Shown piece by piece: positions 54,483 through 62,906 of a stretch of DNA of 64,000 nt. The notes under the pieces are model-generated. The model did not search any database and had not been told where the DNA came from. It was given only the letters and a program-made list of their open reading frames with translations. Origin of the DNA: Clostridium sp. BSD9I1 (GTDB lineage Bacteria; Bacillota; Clostridia; Clostridiales; Clostridiaceae). The position numbers were made by a program, and so were the translations under genes. The stretch covers positions 62,001-126,000 of the forward strand of contig NZ_FYAM01000005.1 of the NCBI RefSeq assembly GCF_900185645.1. The letters are read 5' to 3'. The first letter of the stretch is position 1. Every line of letters starts with the position of its first letter.

Positions 54483-54656
54483 TATTCTTCAAACCTTTCA
54501 TTACTTATTTATATTTAGTCTTTATTAAATCAATTAATAATATCACATAAATATTAATAGTAATAGGGGACGGTTAATTAGATAACTAAATACTTGTTAT
54601 TTTATTATTAATACATATAATTATACTTGGGAAAAACAAATAATGGAGGTGATATT

Positions 54657-54890
54657 ATGACTAGTGATGAAATATATAAAAGAATAATTGTTATGGATAG
54701 CGTTAAATCTGCAAATGCATTTATGAAGGATAATAATATAAGTAAATCCGATATTGGAAAGCTGTGCAAGAAGTATGATATATTTGTAGACCCTAAAGCA
54801 ACAAAAGAAGAACTAATAAGCAGATTTATAAGTTTGACTTTGGGTGAAAAGTTAAAAAAGAAATCTGCTAATAAATATAAAACAAAATAA
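54657..54890 (+). CDS. Small hypothetical protein
   Basis: 77 residues, charged and helical, beginning MTSDEIYKRIIVMDS. ATG 54657 follows an excellent GGAGGTGA. No known domain; SKSDIGKLCKKYDIFVDP and KATKEELISRFISLT resemble SAP-like helix pairs, a weak impression only. A GGGACGGTT half-element lies upstream near 54566 and a GTGCCACC repeat follows. Confidence 0.7.
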   Translation: MTSDEIYKRIIVMDSVKSANAFMKDNNISKSDIGKLCKKYDIFVDPKATKEELISRFISLTLGEKLKKKSANKYKTK

Positions 54891-54896
54891 GAAATA

Positions 54897-54922
54897 AGTG
54901 CCACCCACATGGCAAGTGGCAA
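54897..54922. repeat. GTGCCACC-family element, copy 5
   Basis: AAGTGCCACCCACATGGCAAGTGGCAA in full, six bases after the stop of the small gene. It is the best-preserved copy and shows both overlapping inverted repeats (TGCCAC/GTGGCA outer). Confidence 0.82.
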
Positions 54923-54944
54923 ATGGAAATAGATAATTTATATG

Positions 54945-54976
54945 AACCACCTTCTAGTAATGGATGGTGGTTTTTA
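54945..54976 (+). terminator. Intrinsic terminator
   Basis: AACCACC (54945-54951) pairs with GGTGGTT (54966-54972), 14-nt loop, then T. Ends the small-gene transcript after the repeat. Confidence 0.7.
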
Positions 54977-55134
54977 ATTTAGCAATGCTGTAAAGATAAA
55001 TCTTGGGTAGTCGATAACATAAATAGAAAAACATAGAAAAGAATCATAATTTGAAATATAATATATATTGAGGAAAGTTTGACTATTTATATATTTATTA
55101 AGAAATATATTATTTATAAAAAGGAGATTTGATT

Positions 55135-56028
55135 ATGGGAAGTGGTATATTACTCGAAAGCGGCACTGGTGAAGTAGAGATTCTAGAATTTATAGTTAAT
55201 AATAAGCACTATGGAATTAACGTAATAAAGGTTAAAGAAGTACTAGAAATGGAAGAGTTAACTGAAATCCCTCAATCCCATCCAGCAGTAGCAGGATTGA
55301 TCTTATGCAGAAATGAAATAATAACTTTAGTAAATTTAAAATATGTTTTAGATGGACAAAGTGTAGTAAATAAGAAAAATAAAATAATACTGTGTGAATT
55401 TAATAAAACTAAAGTTGCATTTAATATTGATAGCATAGTTGGTATACATAGAATAGGGTGGAATAATATAAGTAAACCTGAAGATATTGCAAGCAATCCT
55501 TTAATTATAGGAAACATAATATTAAACAATAAAATAATTTTCTTATTAGACTTTGAAAAAATTGTTACAGATATAAACCCTGAATCAGGAATAAGTGAGG
55601 ATAAAATTATAGATGTTGAATATAGGGATAGGTCAGATATTAAACTTATGCTAGTAGATGATTCGCCTCTAATAAGAAGACTCCTAAGAGAGACTTTAAC
55701 TAAAGCCGGCTTCACTAATTTAAAGTCTTTTGATGAAGGAGAACAAGCTTTAGATTATTTGAACAAATTAGTAAGAGAAAAGGGAGAAGATTTTATAAAA
55801 GAGGTTCAGCTTGTTATAACAGATATAGAAATGCCTAAAATGGATGGACATACTCTTACTCGAAAAATTAAGGAGGACAATATATTAAGGGAACTTCCAG
55901 TGATAATATTTTCTTCCCTAATTACAAACGAGCTAGCCCACAAAGGAAAGTCCGTAGGAGCAGATGCTCAATTAAGTAAGCCAGAGGTAGGAACTTTAGT
56001 TGAGCTAATAGATAAGTTTATAAAATAG
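55135..56028 (+). CDS. cheV: Chemotaxis protein CheV (CheW-receiver fusion)
   Basis: About 297 residues. A CheW-like domain (about 10-150; NNKHYGINVIKVKEVLE, ITLVNLKYVL) joins a receiver domain (about 170-297; LMLVDDSPLIRRLLRE, phospho-acceptor in VITDIEMPKMDG, Lys in QLSKPE). It couples receptors to CheA and adapts by phosphorylation. ATG 55135 sits 8 bp after AAGGAG. Single gene with a clear terminator, away from any che operon. Confidence 0.94.
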   Translation: MGSGILLESGTGEVEILEFIVNNKHYGINVIKVKEVLEMEELTEIPQSHPAVAGLILCRNEIITLVNLKYVLDGQSVVNKKNKIILCEFNKTKVAFNIDSIVGIHRIGWNNISKPEDIASNPLIIGNIILNNKIIFLLDFEKIVTDINPESGISEDKIIDVEYRDRSDIKLMLVDDSPLIRRLLRETLTKAGFTNLKSFDEGEQALDYLNKLVREKGEDFIKEVQLVITDIEMPKMDGHTLTRKIKEDNILRELPVIIFSSLITNELAHKGKSVGADAQLSKPEVGTLVELIDKFIK

Positions 56029-56045
56029 TATTTATAACAAGAAAT

Positions 56046-56069
56046 AAACCGCCAGAAATGGCGGTTTTT
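56046..56069 (+). terminator. Terminator after cheV
   Basis: AAACCGCC (56046-56053) and GGCGGTTT (56060-56067) pair perfectly around AGAAAT, with a T-run. The following 56070-56315 shows no ORF with a ribosome site. Confidence 0.93.
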
Positions 56070-56315
56070 CTTACTATATTAGTTATATATATATCAGAAA
56101 ACTCAATTTGTATTTTTTCTACATCAAAATTCATAATCATTTCCTCTGTATCTGTATCAAATATAAGGTTTTTCAGGAATTAAAGATTATCACATATTAA
56201 CTTTAGAGTTTGTTGTATAATATTTATAAAGGTAAGGTCATTATTAATTAAAAAGTAATAAGAATTTATATGAACTAATTTATATACACATATATAGAAA
56301 GGATAAAGAGTTAAA

Positions 56316-56996
56316 ATGAGAATCAATAAACTTCTTAGTAATTTGGGTTATTGTTCAAGAAGGGATACTAATAGACTTATTGAGCAAAATAGAATAACAG
56401 TAAATGGTGAACTTTGTAGTCCAGGACAGTGGGTGAAAGAAGAAGATGTTATTCTCATTGATAATAAGCCTATCCCATTAAAGGACAAGATTTATATTGC
56501 ATTAAATAAACCAGTTGGAATTACTTGTACTGCATCAAAGGAAGTAGAAAGTAATATAATTAATTTTATGAATTATCCAGAATACATTTTTCCGGTTGGA
56601 AGATTAGATAAAGCATCTCAGGGATTAATATTAATGACCAACGATGGAGAACTAGCAAATAAAATCTTGGAATCGGAAAATGAGCACGAAAAAGAATATA
56701 TTGTAACTGTGGATAAACCATTTGATGATTCTTTCATGAAAGGCATGTCCGAAGGGGTAGAAATTTGTGGAGTCAAGACAAGAGCTTGTGAAGTGAATAG
56801 AATAGGGGAAGATACTTTTCGTATTATTCTTACCCAAGGACTAAATAAGCAAATTAGAAGAATGAGTAAAGTCTTTGGATATACAGTTGTGAGATTAGAA
56901 CGTATCCGAATCATGAATATGAAAATTGATGGGATAGATGTTGGTAAGTGGCGTAATCTTACAGAGAAAGAGGTATCAGAATTAAGGAGGAGTTAA
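56316..56996 (+). CDS. rluF: 23S rRNA pseudouridine synthase RluF-like
   Basis: 226 residues. N-terminal S4 RNA-binding domain (MRINKLLSNLGYCSRRDTNR) and the RsuA-family catalytic motif VGRLDKASQGLILMTNDGE with the active Asp in RLD. The NKQIRRMSKVFGY stretch is typical of RluF/RsuA/RluB. The RluF assignment rests on size and sequence feel; another RsuA-type enzyme is possible. First gene of a three-gene run with CAT and MBL proteins. Confidence 0.88.
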   Translation: MRINKLLSNLGYCSRRDTNRLIEQNRITVNGELCSPGQWVKEEDVILIDNKPIPLKDKIYIALNKPVGITCTASKEVESNIINFMNYPEYIFPVGRLDKASQGLILMTNDGELANKILESENEHEKEYIVTVDKPFDDSFMKGMSEGVEICGVKTRACEVNRIGEDTFRIILTQGLNKQIRRMSKVFGYTVVRLERIRIMNMKIDGIDVGKWRNLTEKEVSELRRS

Positions 56997-56999
56997 TTT

Positions 57000-57671
57000 A
57001 TGTTTCAGGTGGTTGATGTTGAAAAGTGGGAAAGAAAGGAGCATTTTAAATACTATACTGAACAAATTAAGTGTGGCTATAGTATTACTGCAAATCTTGA
57101 TGTCACTTTGTTTAAAGAGCTATTGGAAAAGAACAATCTAAAATTTTACCCTTCATTTATCTATTGTGTTACTTATAACATAAATTCCATGCCAGAGTTT
57201 CGCATGAGGTTGGGAGAAAATAATCAATTAATAATATATGATATTGTTCATCCTAATTATACAATTTTTCATAATGATGATCATACGTTCTCAGATATGT
57301 GGTCAGAATATAATAGCGATTTTTATAAGTTTTATAATAATTATAAGGATGATATGGAAAGGTATTCAAATGTTAAAGGCATAAAAGCTAAGCCAACCCA
57401 ACCTAAAAATTTTTATTGTATATCTTGTGTTCCATGGGTGAGTTTTACCGGATATTCAACCTATAGTAGCGGCTGTACACCAGCATTAATGCCAATTATA
57501 ACATACGGAAAGTATCATGAAGAAAATGGAAAGTGGATAATGCCGTTTACTGTAACAATATCACATGCAGCGGCTGATGGATATCATGTAAGTAAGCTCA
57601 TAAATAGTATTCAAATGACAATAGACAAATTTGATATAATATTATCACGGGAATATAAGAATCAGGAATAA
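57000..57671 (+). CDS. Chloramphenicol acetyltransferase-like (type A) protein
   Basis: 223 residues, family length. Near the C-terminus SHAAADGYHVSKL provides the catalytic His (about 189) and Asp-Gly of the H-x3-D-G motif; FYPSFIYCVTYNINSMPEFRM near the N-terminus is also typical. It may acetylate chloramphenicol or another hydroxylated substrate; many chromosomal clostridial homologues are untested. Its AAGGAGG lies in the end of rluF, 3 bp away. Confidence 0.85.
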   Translation: MFQVVDVEKWERKEHFKYYTEQIKCGYSITANLDVTLFKELLEKNNLKFYPSFIYCVTYNINSMPEFRMRLGENNQLIIYDIVHPNYTIFHNDDHTFSDMWSEYNSDFYKFYNNYKDDMERYSNVKGIKAKPTQPKNFYCISCVPWVSFTGYSTYSSGCTPALMPIITYGKYHEENGKWIMPFTVTISHAAADGYHVSKLINSIQMTIDKFDIILSREYKNQE

Positions 57672-57691
57672 TGTTGAAGGAGTAAAAAAGT

Positions 57692-58417
57692 ATGGAACTA
57701 AAGAAAATATCTGATAGGATTTATTATTTACCTAACGAAGAAGAAAATGATAGACCAGTTCTTGGGTATATCAAAGGAGATAAATATTCATTATCTATAG
57801 ATGCAGGTAATTCATCTAAGCATGTAGAAAAATTCTATTCTGAATTAAATAATTTAGATTTGAAGTTGCCAGATTATACAGTGATTACTCACTGGCACTG
57901 GGATCATACATTTGGCATGCATTCAGTAGTGGGGAAGACAATTGCAGGAAAATTTACAAATGATAAATTGAAAGAAGTTGCAACATGGCAGTGGTCTGAT
58001 GAGGATATGAACAATAGACTTGAAACAGGAGAAGACATTGAAATGTGTGATAGGTGTATCAAAGCAGAGTATTCAAACAGGCAAGAGATAAAAGTAATCC
58101 CTGCAGATATAGAATTTGACGGAAGTTTAAAGATTGATTTAGGCGGAATTCATTGCGAATTAATCCAAGCTGAAGCGCCTCATTCAGAAGACTCCGTTTT
58201 AATTTGCGTACCAGAAGAAAAAACGTTGTTTGTAGGTGATGCAAATTGTGAAGATTTCTATAATAACAATGGTAATTATGATAAGGATAAGCTGGAGTCT
58301 TTTATTGCACTAATGAGAAAAATTCATTTTGATACTTATATTTGGGGGCATGATGAACCGCAAACTAAGGATGAAGCAATTACATATTTGGTAGATCAAT
58401 TAGAAACGCTTAAATAG
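57692..58417 (+). CDS. MBL-fold metallo-hydrolase
   Basis: 241 residues. The zinc motif THWHWDHTFGMH (HxHxDH), the later EAPHSEDSV His and GHDEPQ define the fold. The sequence LGYIKGDKYSLSIDAGNSS is typical of small clostridial lactamase-fold hydrolases of unknown substrate. Ribosome site AAGGAG; co-transcribed with the acetyltransferase. Confidence 0.88.
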   Translation: MELKKISDRIYYLPNEEENDRPVLGYIKGDKYSLSIDAGNSSKHVEKFYSELNNLDLKLPDYTVITHWHWDHTFGMHSVVGKTIAGKFTNDKLKEVATWQWSDEDMNNRLETGEDIEMCDRCIKAEYSNRQEIKVIPADIEFDGSLKIDLGGIHCELIQAEAPHSEDSVLICVPEEKTLFVGDANCEDFYNNNGNYDKDKLESFIALMRKIHFDTYIWGHDEPQTKDEAITYLVDQLETLK

Positions 58418-58473
58418 AGTTAAAAATCAGGGTAAGAATATTGTTACCCTGATAAATCATAGTTTTTCTTGAA

Positions 58474-59097
58474 TTAACGTATAAAGTTAGTAACAGCTCG
58501 TGGTTCTTTTTCTGGAAGTGTAACTCCAGTTTCTTTACCCGCATTTATACACTTTAAAAGCCAAGCCATATTTTTGCCTAGTGTTCTCATTGTCTGCATT
58601 CCCTCAAGATCTTGCTTTACTTCCTCAGGAGTATTTCCATGAACCATATTCCAATACTGAGAGGATACAACAGGCATATTTGAAATGGTAAAGTATTTAT
58701 TTAACTGTTCGAAAGCTGCTGTTGAACCACCGCGTCTACAACTTACAATTGCAGCACCAGGTTTATATTGAAAGTCGTTTCCAGCATAGAAAAATCTATC
58801 TAGAAAGGATGTTATTTGACCAGATGCACCTGCATAATGTACAGGAGAGCCAAAAATAAATCCGTCAGCATCTTTTGCTTTTTCTAAAGCAATATTCACA
58901 GTATCATCGCTAAATACACACATATCATTATTAGTAGAACACCCACCGCAGGCCATACAACCACGAATAGGGTTGGTTCCTACATGAAAAATTTCTGTTT
59001 CAATACCGTCATTTTCTAAAGCCGATGCTACTTCATTTAATGCAGTATAAGTACAGCCTCGAGCTTTTGGGCTTCCATTTATAAGTAATACTTTCAT
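58474..59097 (-). CDS. Flavodoxin-family NAD(P)H reductase, iron-sulfur flavoprotein type
   Basis: 207 residues. FMN loop LINGSPKARGCTYTAL, Cys-rich segment GCMACGGCSTNNDMC that may bind a [4Fe-4S], then FGSPVHYAGASGQI and the flavin-site CRRGGSTAAFEQL. These small reductases of anaerobes handle quinones, nitro compounds or azo groups. Leftward, alone. Confidence 0.9.
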   Translation of the reverse strand: MKVLLINGSPKARGCTYTALNEVASALENDGIETEIFHVGTNPIRGCMACGGCSTNNDMCVFSDDTVNIALEKAKDADGFIFGSPVHYAGASGQITSFLDRFFYAGNDFQYKPGAAIVSCRRGGSTAAFEQLNKYFTISNMPVVSSQYWNMVHGNTPEEVKQDLEGMQTMRTLGKNMAWLLKCINAGKETGVTLPEKEPRAVTNFIR

Positions 59098-59338
59098 TTT
59101 GTTACCTCACTTTAATTATATATTTTCTACGCATATTATTATTCTAAAATACGAGTAGCAATATTACAAGCATGCTATTTTTTACTTAGATGCTAAATTC
59201 TCTTAGCATAAGCGAATAGGTCATTTGTTCACTAATGTTAATGATTTTACATGTTATATATTTTTGTAACTAGTTATTAACAAAATTCCAACTTTTTCAT
59301 ATATTAATCACAGAGAAATACCTAGGGAGTGTGCAATT

Positions 59339-61015
59339 ACGAGTATAATAAGTAAAGCGCTTTATAAAATTGCCATAGAGGGTGGAGGAATAGTTAAAAA
59401 GAAGTTTGATAGGGAGACCAGAAACTGTGGAGTAGCAAACTCAGAAGCACTATTTAAAATATTGAGGGCAAACTCTAAAAGTGAAATTGGAAATAAATTT
59501 AACTTTGGGGATATTAAGTCTATAGAGGATTTTAAGAAACAAGTTCCATTAACAGAGTATGGGTATTATGAAAACTATATAGAACGAATGGCAAATGGGG
59601 AAAAGAAAATTTTAACAAGTGAAGATGTGGAATACTTTGGACATACATCAGGAACAACAGGAAAACAAAAATTAATTCCTTCTACTAAGAGAGGTAGAAA
59701 GATTGCTTCAAAGTATATGGCGCTTCTTACCAATAAATTTAGTTATGATAATTTTAAAGAAAACTGGAATTATGGAAAAGGCTTAATGATAGCTGATATA
59801 GTTATGACAACTTATACTAAAGGAGGAACTCCAATATGTGCGGCTACTTCTGGAGGAATGAATGGTATAAGGCATATTCTGCCATATTTATATACTTCAC
59901 CAATAGAAGTTATGAAGATAAAAGATAAGGAAGCTGCACTTTATCTTCATCTATTATTTGGATTAACAGAAGCTAGACTTTTATATATAAGTGGAGTTTT
60001 TATTTCAAATATATTAGATTTATTTAGAGTTTTAGAGAGTAAAAGCCAAGATTTAGTAAGAGATATAAGAAGAGGACGTATAAGTAACAATTTAAATATT
60101 GATGGAAGTACTAGAAAGAATTTAAATAAACTTCTTACTCCTAATGCTAGCAGAGCTGACAAATTAGAGTGTGAGTTTAAAAAAGGATTTAAGGGGATAG
60201 CCAGAAGAATATGGCCTAGTTTACTATATATTGCTACAGTAACTGGAGCAAACTTTTCTATATATGACGATAAAGTAAATTATTATACCGATTCATTGCC
60301 TATTTATTCTCCAGGTTATGCTGCTACTGAAGCTATGATTGGAATTAATCCTTATGTAAATAAAATAAGGTATGTAATTGTCCCCGATACTGCTTTTTAT
60401 GAATTTATTCCTATTAAAGAAGAGGCTGAAGGAAGTCATTATACCTTTTGCTTAGATGAACTAAAATTAGGGGAAAAGTATGAAATAGTTATCACAAATT
60501 ATGCAGGACTTTATAGATATAGAATTGGTGATGTTATTAAAGTGGTTGGATTTTATAATAATTGTCCAGAAGTTGAATTTTTATATAGAAAGAATCAAGT
60601 ACTTAATATGGTATCTGAAAAGACTAATGAAGAGCATTTAGCTAGCTCTATAAAAAATACAGTAAAAAAATTAAATTTAAATTTGGTAGATTATACCACA
60701 ATGCCAGATAATTCAATTACACCTGGAAGATATATTTTTTATTTTGAATTAAAAAATAATATATATAAATACAAAGTTGAATTATTAGAAGAAACATTGG
60801 ATAGAGAAATCAGAAATTCAAATTTGGCCTATGATAGAGCTAGAAATAACAAGAAGTTAGGTAGGGTAAAAGTAATACTTTTAGCACCAAATACTTTCAA
60901 CTTAATAAAGGAATCGTTATTAAATAAAGGGATATCAAAAAATCAAATTAAGATTCCAAGAGTAGCAATTAATAATAAAAATATATTAGATATTATAAAT
61001 AAAAATAAAATGTGA
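59339..61015 (+). CDS. GH3-family acyl-acid-amido synthetase-like protein, start codon lost or non-standard
   Basis: About 558 residues if read from ACG 59339. Adenylating motif FGHTSGTTGKQKLIPSTKRG, YAATEAMIGIN, and YRYRIGDVIKVVGF belong to the GH3 group, which joins acids to amino acids via an AMP ester. The in-frame sequence before the first usual start (TTG 59462) encodes TSIISKALYKIAIEGGGIVK and a further N-terminal stretch that fits the family, and GGGAG stands 9 bp before the ACG. So the original ATG has probably become ACG, or ACG/ATT is used. GH3 proteins are uncommon in bacteria. Confidence 0.8.
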   Translation, partial: TSIISKALYKIAIEGGGIVKKKFDRETRNCGVANSEALFKILRANSKSEIGNKFNFGDIKSIEDFKKQVPLTEYGYYENYIERMANGEKKILTSEDVEYFGHTSGTTGKQKLIPSTKRGRKIASKYMALLTNKFSYDNFKENWNYGKGLMIADIVMTTYTKGGTPICAATSGGMNGIRHILPYLYTSPIEVMKIKDKEAALYLHLLFGLTEARLLYISGVFISNILDLFRVLESKSQDLVRDIRRGRISNNLNIDGSTRKNLNKLLTPNASRADKLECEFKKGFKGIARRIWPSLLYIATVTGANFSIYDDKVNYYTDSLPIYSPGYAATEAMIGINPYVNKIRYVIVPDTAFYEFIPIKEEAEGSHYTFCLDELKLGEKYEIVITNYAGLYRYRIGDVIKVVGFYNNCPEVEFLYRKNQVLNMVSEKTNEEHLASSIKNTVKKLNLNLVDYTTMPDNSITPGRYIFYFELKNNIYKYKVELLEETLDREIRNSNLAYDRARNNKKLGRVKVILLAPNTFNLIKESLLNKGISKNQIKIPRVAINNKNILDIINKNKM

Positions 61016-61040
61016 AAGTGAATCATTCTAAATTATAATT

Positions 61041-61203
61041 GTTACAGGAATAGGAGGATGGTTTCTATTGTTTGTAGATATAATTGGATATAATATAATT
61101 CAACCTAATGGAATTCCAGCGGGAATTATGGTTGCTCTAATTGGTGCACCATGCTTTATATATTTAAGTGCCACCCACGTGGCAAGTAGTGCTAATGATG
61201 TGT
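61041..61203 (+). pseudogene. Relic of a FecCD/BtuC-type ABC permease C-terminus
   Basis: About 40 codons read VTGIGGWFLLFVDII and then NGIPAGIMVALIGAPCFIYL, the conserved last helices of siderophore/B12 permeases (IPVGIVTALIGAPFFLYLL in intact members). An in-frame stop lies just upstream and nothing of the N-terminal 280 residues remains. The frame runs into a GTGCCACC repeat at 61166, where the last residues should be, and ends at TAA 61201-61203. Confidence 0.75.
61166..61188. repeat. GTGCCACC-family element, copy 6, inside the permease relic
   Basis: AAGTGCCACCCACGTGGCAAG (CACGTGG is the symmetric form of the core). It interrupts the permease reading frame directly after codons for IYL, so either it inserted there or a deletion ended at it. 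Confidence 0.8.
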
Positions 61204-61295
61204 AAATTTATGTCATTTTGTTAGAATAGTAGTAGTATACTATATAAATCCTAAAAGTCTTATATAAAATAGGTTTAATTTTCTAAAATATTTGA

Positions 61296-61446
61296 TATAA
61301 TATAAGTATAAATGAGCAAAATAAAATAGGGTGCTGGTAACACCCTATAACATACAATTCTAGTTGCTTAGGCAACTGATATCACTATTAATTGTTTAAT
61401 TAAAATAGTAGCTAACCAATTGCGAGATGGGGGCTACTATTTTTTT
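61296..61446 (+). ncRNA. Candidate antisense RNA antitoxin of the type I toxin
   Basis: TATAAT at 61296-61301, then a transcript region with two hairpins (TAGGGTG/CACCCTA near 61328-61348; GTTGC/GCAAC near 61363-61376) and a terminator: 61402-61412 pairs with 61433-61443 and runs into T. The terminator lies within the 3' end of the oppositely oriented toxin ORF, giving antisense overlap. The -35 box is weak, so the start is approximate. Confidence 0.55.
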
Positions 61447-61538
61447 GAGATTTTTTCTATAAGTAACACTATTAACGTCAATAGTGAAATCAAGAATAAT
61501 CCACCTTCAAATAATAACATTAAAACGTCATTACTCAT
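61437..61538 (-). CDS. Type I toxin, small holin-like membrane peptide
   Basis: 33 residues: polar start MSNDVLMLLFEGG, one hydrophobic helix (LFLISLLTLIVLLIE) and a basic KISKK tail, the layout of BsrG/TxpA/Fst-type and putative holin-like toxins. GGGAGGTGA precedes the ATG. An extended -10 (TGGTATAAT, complement at 61614-61622) gives a leader of about 70 nt in which the ribosome site is closed in a hairpin. Overproduction would damage the membrane; family-level inference. Confidence 0.8.
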   Translation of the reverse strand: MSNDVLMLLFEGGLFLISLLTLIVLLIEKISKK

Positions 61539-61541
61539 CTT

Positions 61542-61572
61542 TATCACCTCCCTTCAACAGGGATGGGTGATA
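61542..61572 (-). promoter_or_regulatory. Hairpin sequestering the toxin ribosome site
   Basis: In the toxin mRNA, TATCACC and TCCC pair with GGGA and GGTGATA (plus-strand 61542-61552 with 61560-61572), 11 bp with a two-base bulge. The paired strand contains GGGAGGTGA, so translation is blocked until the leader is refolded or processed, as in known type I toxins. Confidence 0.75.
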
Positions 61573-61846
61573 CCAAGTAGCCCACATTCAACTATATTGA
61601 ATTGTACTAGAAAATTATACCACATGCTTTATGGAAATTCTATAATAGTAAATATGAGATAGTTTGTCAATCAGTTATACCAAATCAATGAAAGAAATAT
61701 GTGAGATGTTTTTTAAAAGGATTTGTAAGGTTACTATAGAATATATTTATAAAGTCACAATTACATAATATGTGTGGAAGTAAACTATTTTTGCTTATCG
61801 CTAAATCAATTAATGATACAATAAAGATGGGAGTGTTTATGTAAAA

Positions 61847-62206
61847 ATGAGTAAAATAAAGGATATTATTATTGGTTTTGCAGTAAGCATCCTCGTACTA
61901 GCATTGTGGACATATAAGATGATAGTTACAAGCGGGATACCTGTTGAGATGTCTTTTAAGGATAGTGTATCGATATCATGCCTACTATTTTTAGATTTGA
62001 TAGTATATAGTTTTTATGTAAGAAAGACAGAGTATATACTAATGAATATTATATTATTGTTAATACCGCTGTTTTTATGGGGTGCGTCTATGCAACAGGC
62101 ATTAACATATAATTATCACAAATATGATACTCTCGTTAGTATTATAGGTTTCTCTACAATTTTAATTTCATTTTTACAGCTTGTTTACTGGAAAGTAAAG
62201 AAATAA
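61847..62206 (+). CDS. Small four-helix membrane protein, unknown
   Basis: 119 residues with about four hydrophobic helices (IIIGFAVSILVLALW, SCLLFLDLIVYSFYV, ILMNIILLLIPLFLWG, LVSIIGFSTILISFLQLVYW). GGGAG lies upstream of the ATG. No family recognised. It and the next small gene are in a decayed region rich in relics. Confidence 0.65.
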   Translation: MSKIKDIIIGFAVSILVLALWTYKMIVTSGIPVEMSFKDSVSISCLLFLDLIVYSFYVRKTEYILMNIILLLIPLFLWGASMQQALTYNYHKYDTLVSIIGFSTILISFLQLVYWKVKK

Positions 62207-62276
62207 AATTCACGACATAATCGTAAAATATGTGCAGCAATACTGTTGATTAATTGATTGATGATAAGGAGGGGTT

Positions 62277-62435
62277 ATGAATTATATTCATTATGCTTTA
62301 GATTTACTAAGTATTTTATTTATATATATAGTCATTACAAAAATTTATATGGTGGTTGCAAACTATATAGGTGAAAAATTAGGGTTTGGGAAATTTTTTA
62401 TGCACTTATGGGAAAAAGTGAGGAAAGATAAATAG
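62277..62435 (+). CDS. Small membrane protein, 52 residues
   Basis: Not previously evident because of its size. MNYIHYALDLLSILFIYIVI begins it, followed by TKIYMVVANYIGEKLGFGKF and a charged end. AAGGAGGGG six bases before ATG 62277 supports translation. One or two membrane helices. No match recognised. Confidence 0.6.
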   Translation: MNYIHYALDLLSILFIYIVITKIYMVVANYIGEKLGFGKFFMHLWEKVRKDK

Positions 62436-62525
62436 CTGTAAATTTGTTACCCATGGAGGTGAAAAAATGACAAATTATAAGGAAATTACATGCACTATCG
62501 CCTGCAATAAATTGAAATTAATTCC

Positions 62526-62816
62526 CTGTATGAGCATGGAGCAGACTCTGGAGTGGACTGTGTTTTACCAGGAGTACTTTATTTAAGAGGTAAAACCAGA
62601 CAGGTATTCTTTGATTTTATAAAGCAAGAATTTCCAAATTTATATGAGCCTTTAAAAACTTTATACAAGACGGGTGGTGCACCAAAGGAATATAAAGATA
62701 AACTATATAACACTGTCAATGAGTTAAAGGATAAATATAAGCTTTCAAGCAGTTATACGAAACCAATGAAAGAGAAACTAAATCAATCCAGAGGTGAGCA
62801 GATATCTTTTCTTTAA
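62526..62816 (+). pseudogene. C-terminal remnant of an SPL-family radical SAM protein
   Basis: The frame LYEHGADSGVDCVLPGVLYL and further on YEPLKTLYKTGGAPKEYKDK and SSSYTKPMKEKL match the C-terminal third of clostridial spore-photoproduct-lyase-like radical SAM proteins. The N-terminal part with the CxxxCxxC cluster is absent: an in-frame TAA lies at 62508 and upstream sequence is unrelated. The short ORF at 62467 with a ribosome site reads into it in a different frame and stops. Non-functional relic. Confidence 0.75.
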
Positions 62817-62906
62817 ACCTCTCATAAGAATTTATCTATTAAAATGGTACGGTTAGCTTCCTAAATGAATAATATAGTAATTGGATTAAGTGTGGAGGAT
62901 AACAGT

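Noticed and set aside
61420-61662. 80-codon plus-strand frame across the toxin locus
   Set aside because: It is antisense to the toxin, lacks a ribosome site, and runs through the toxin leader hairpin; the minus-strand 33-residue peptide explains the region better.
62467-62586. Short ORF with a ribosome site (MTNYKEITCTIAC...) before the radical SAM relic
   Set aside because: Not listed as a gene because it reads out of frame into the relic and stops; it is probably a by-product of the deletion junction, though translation is possible.
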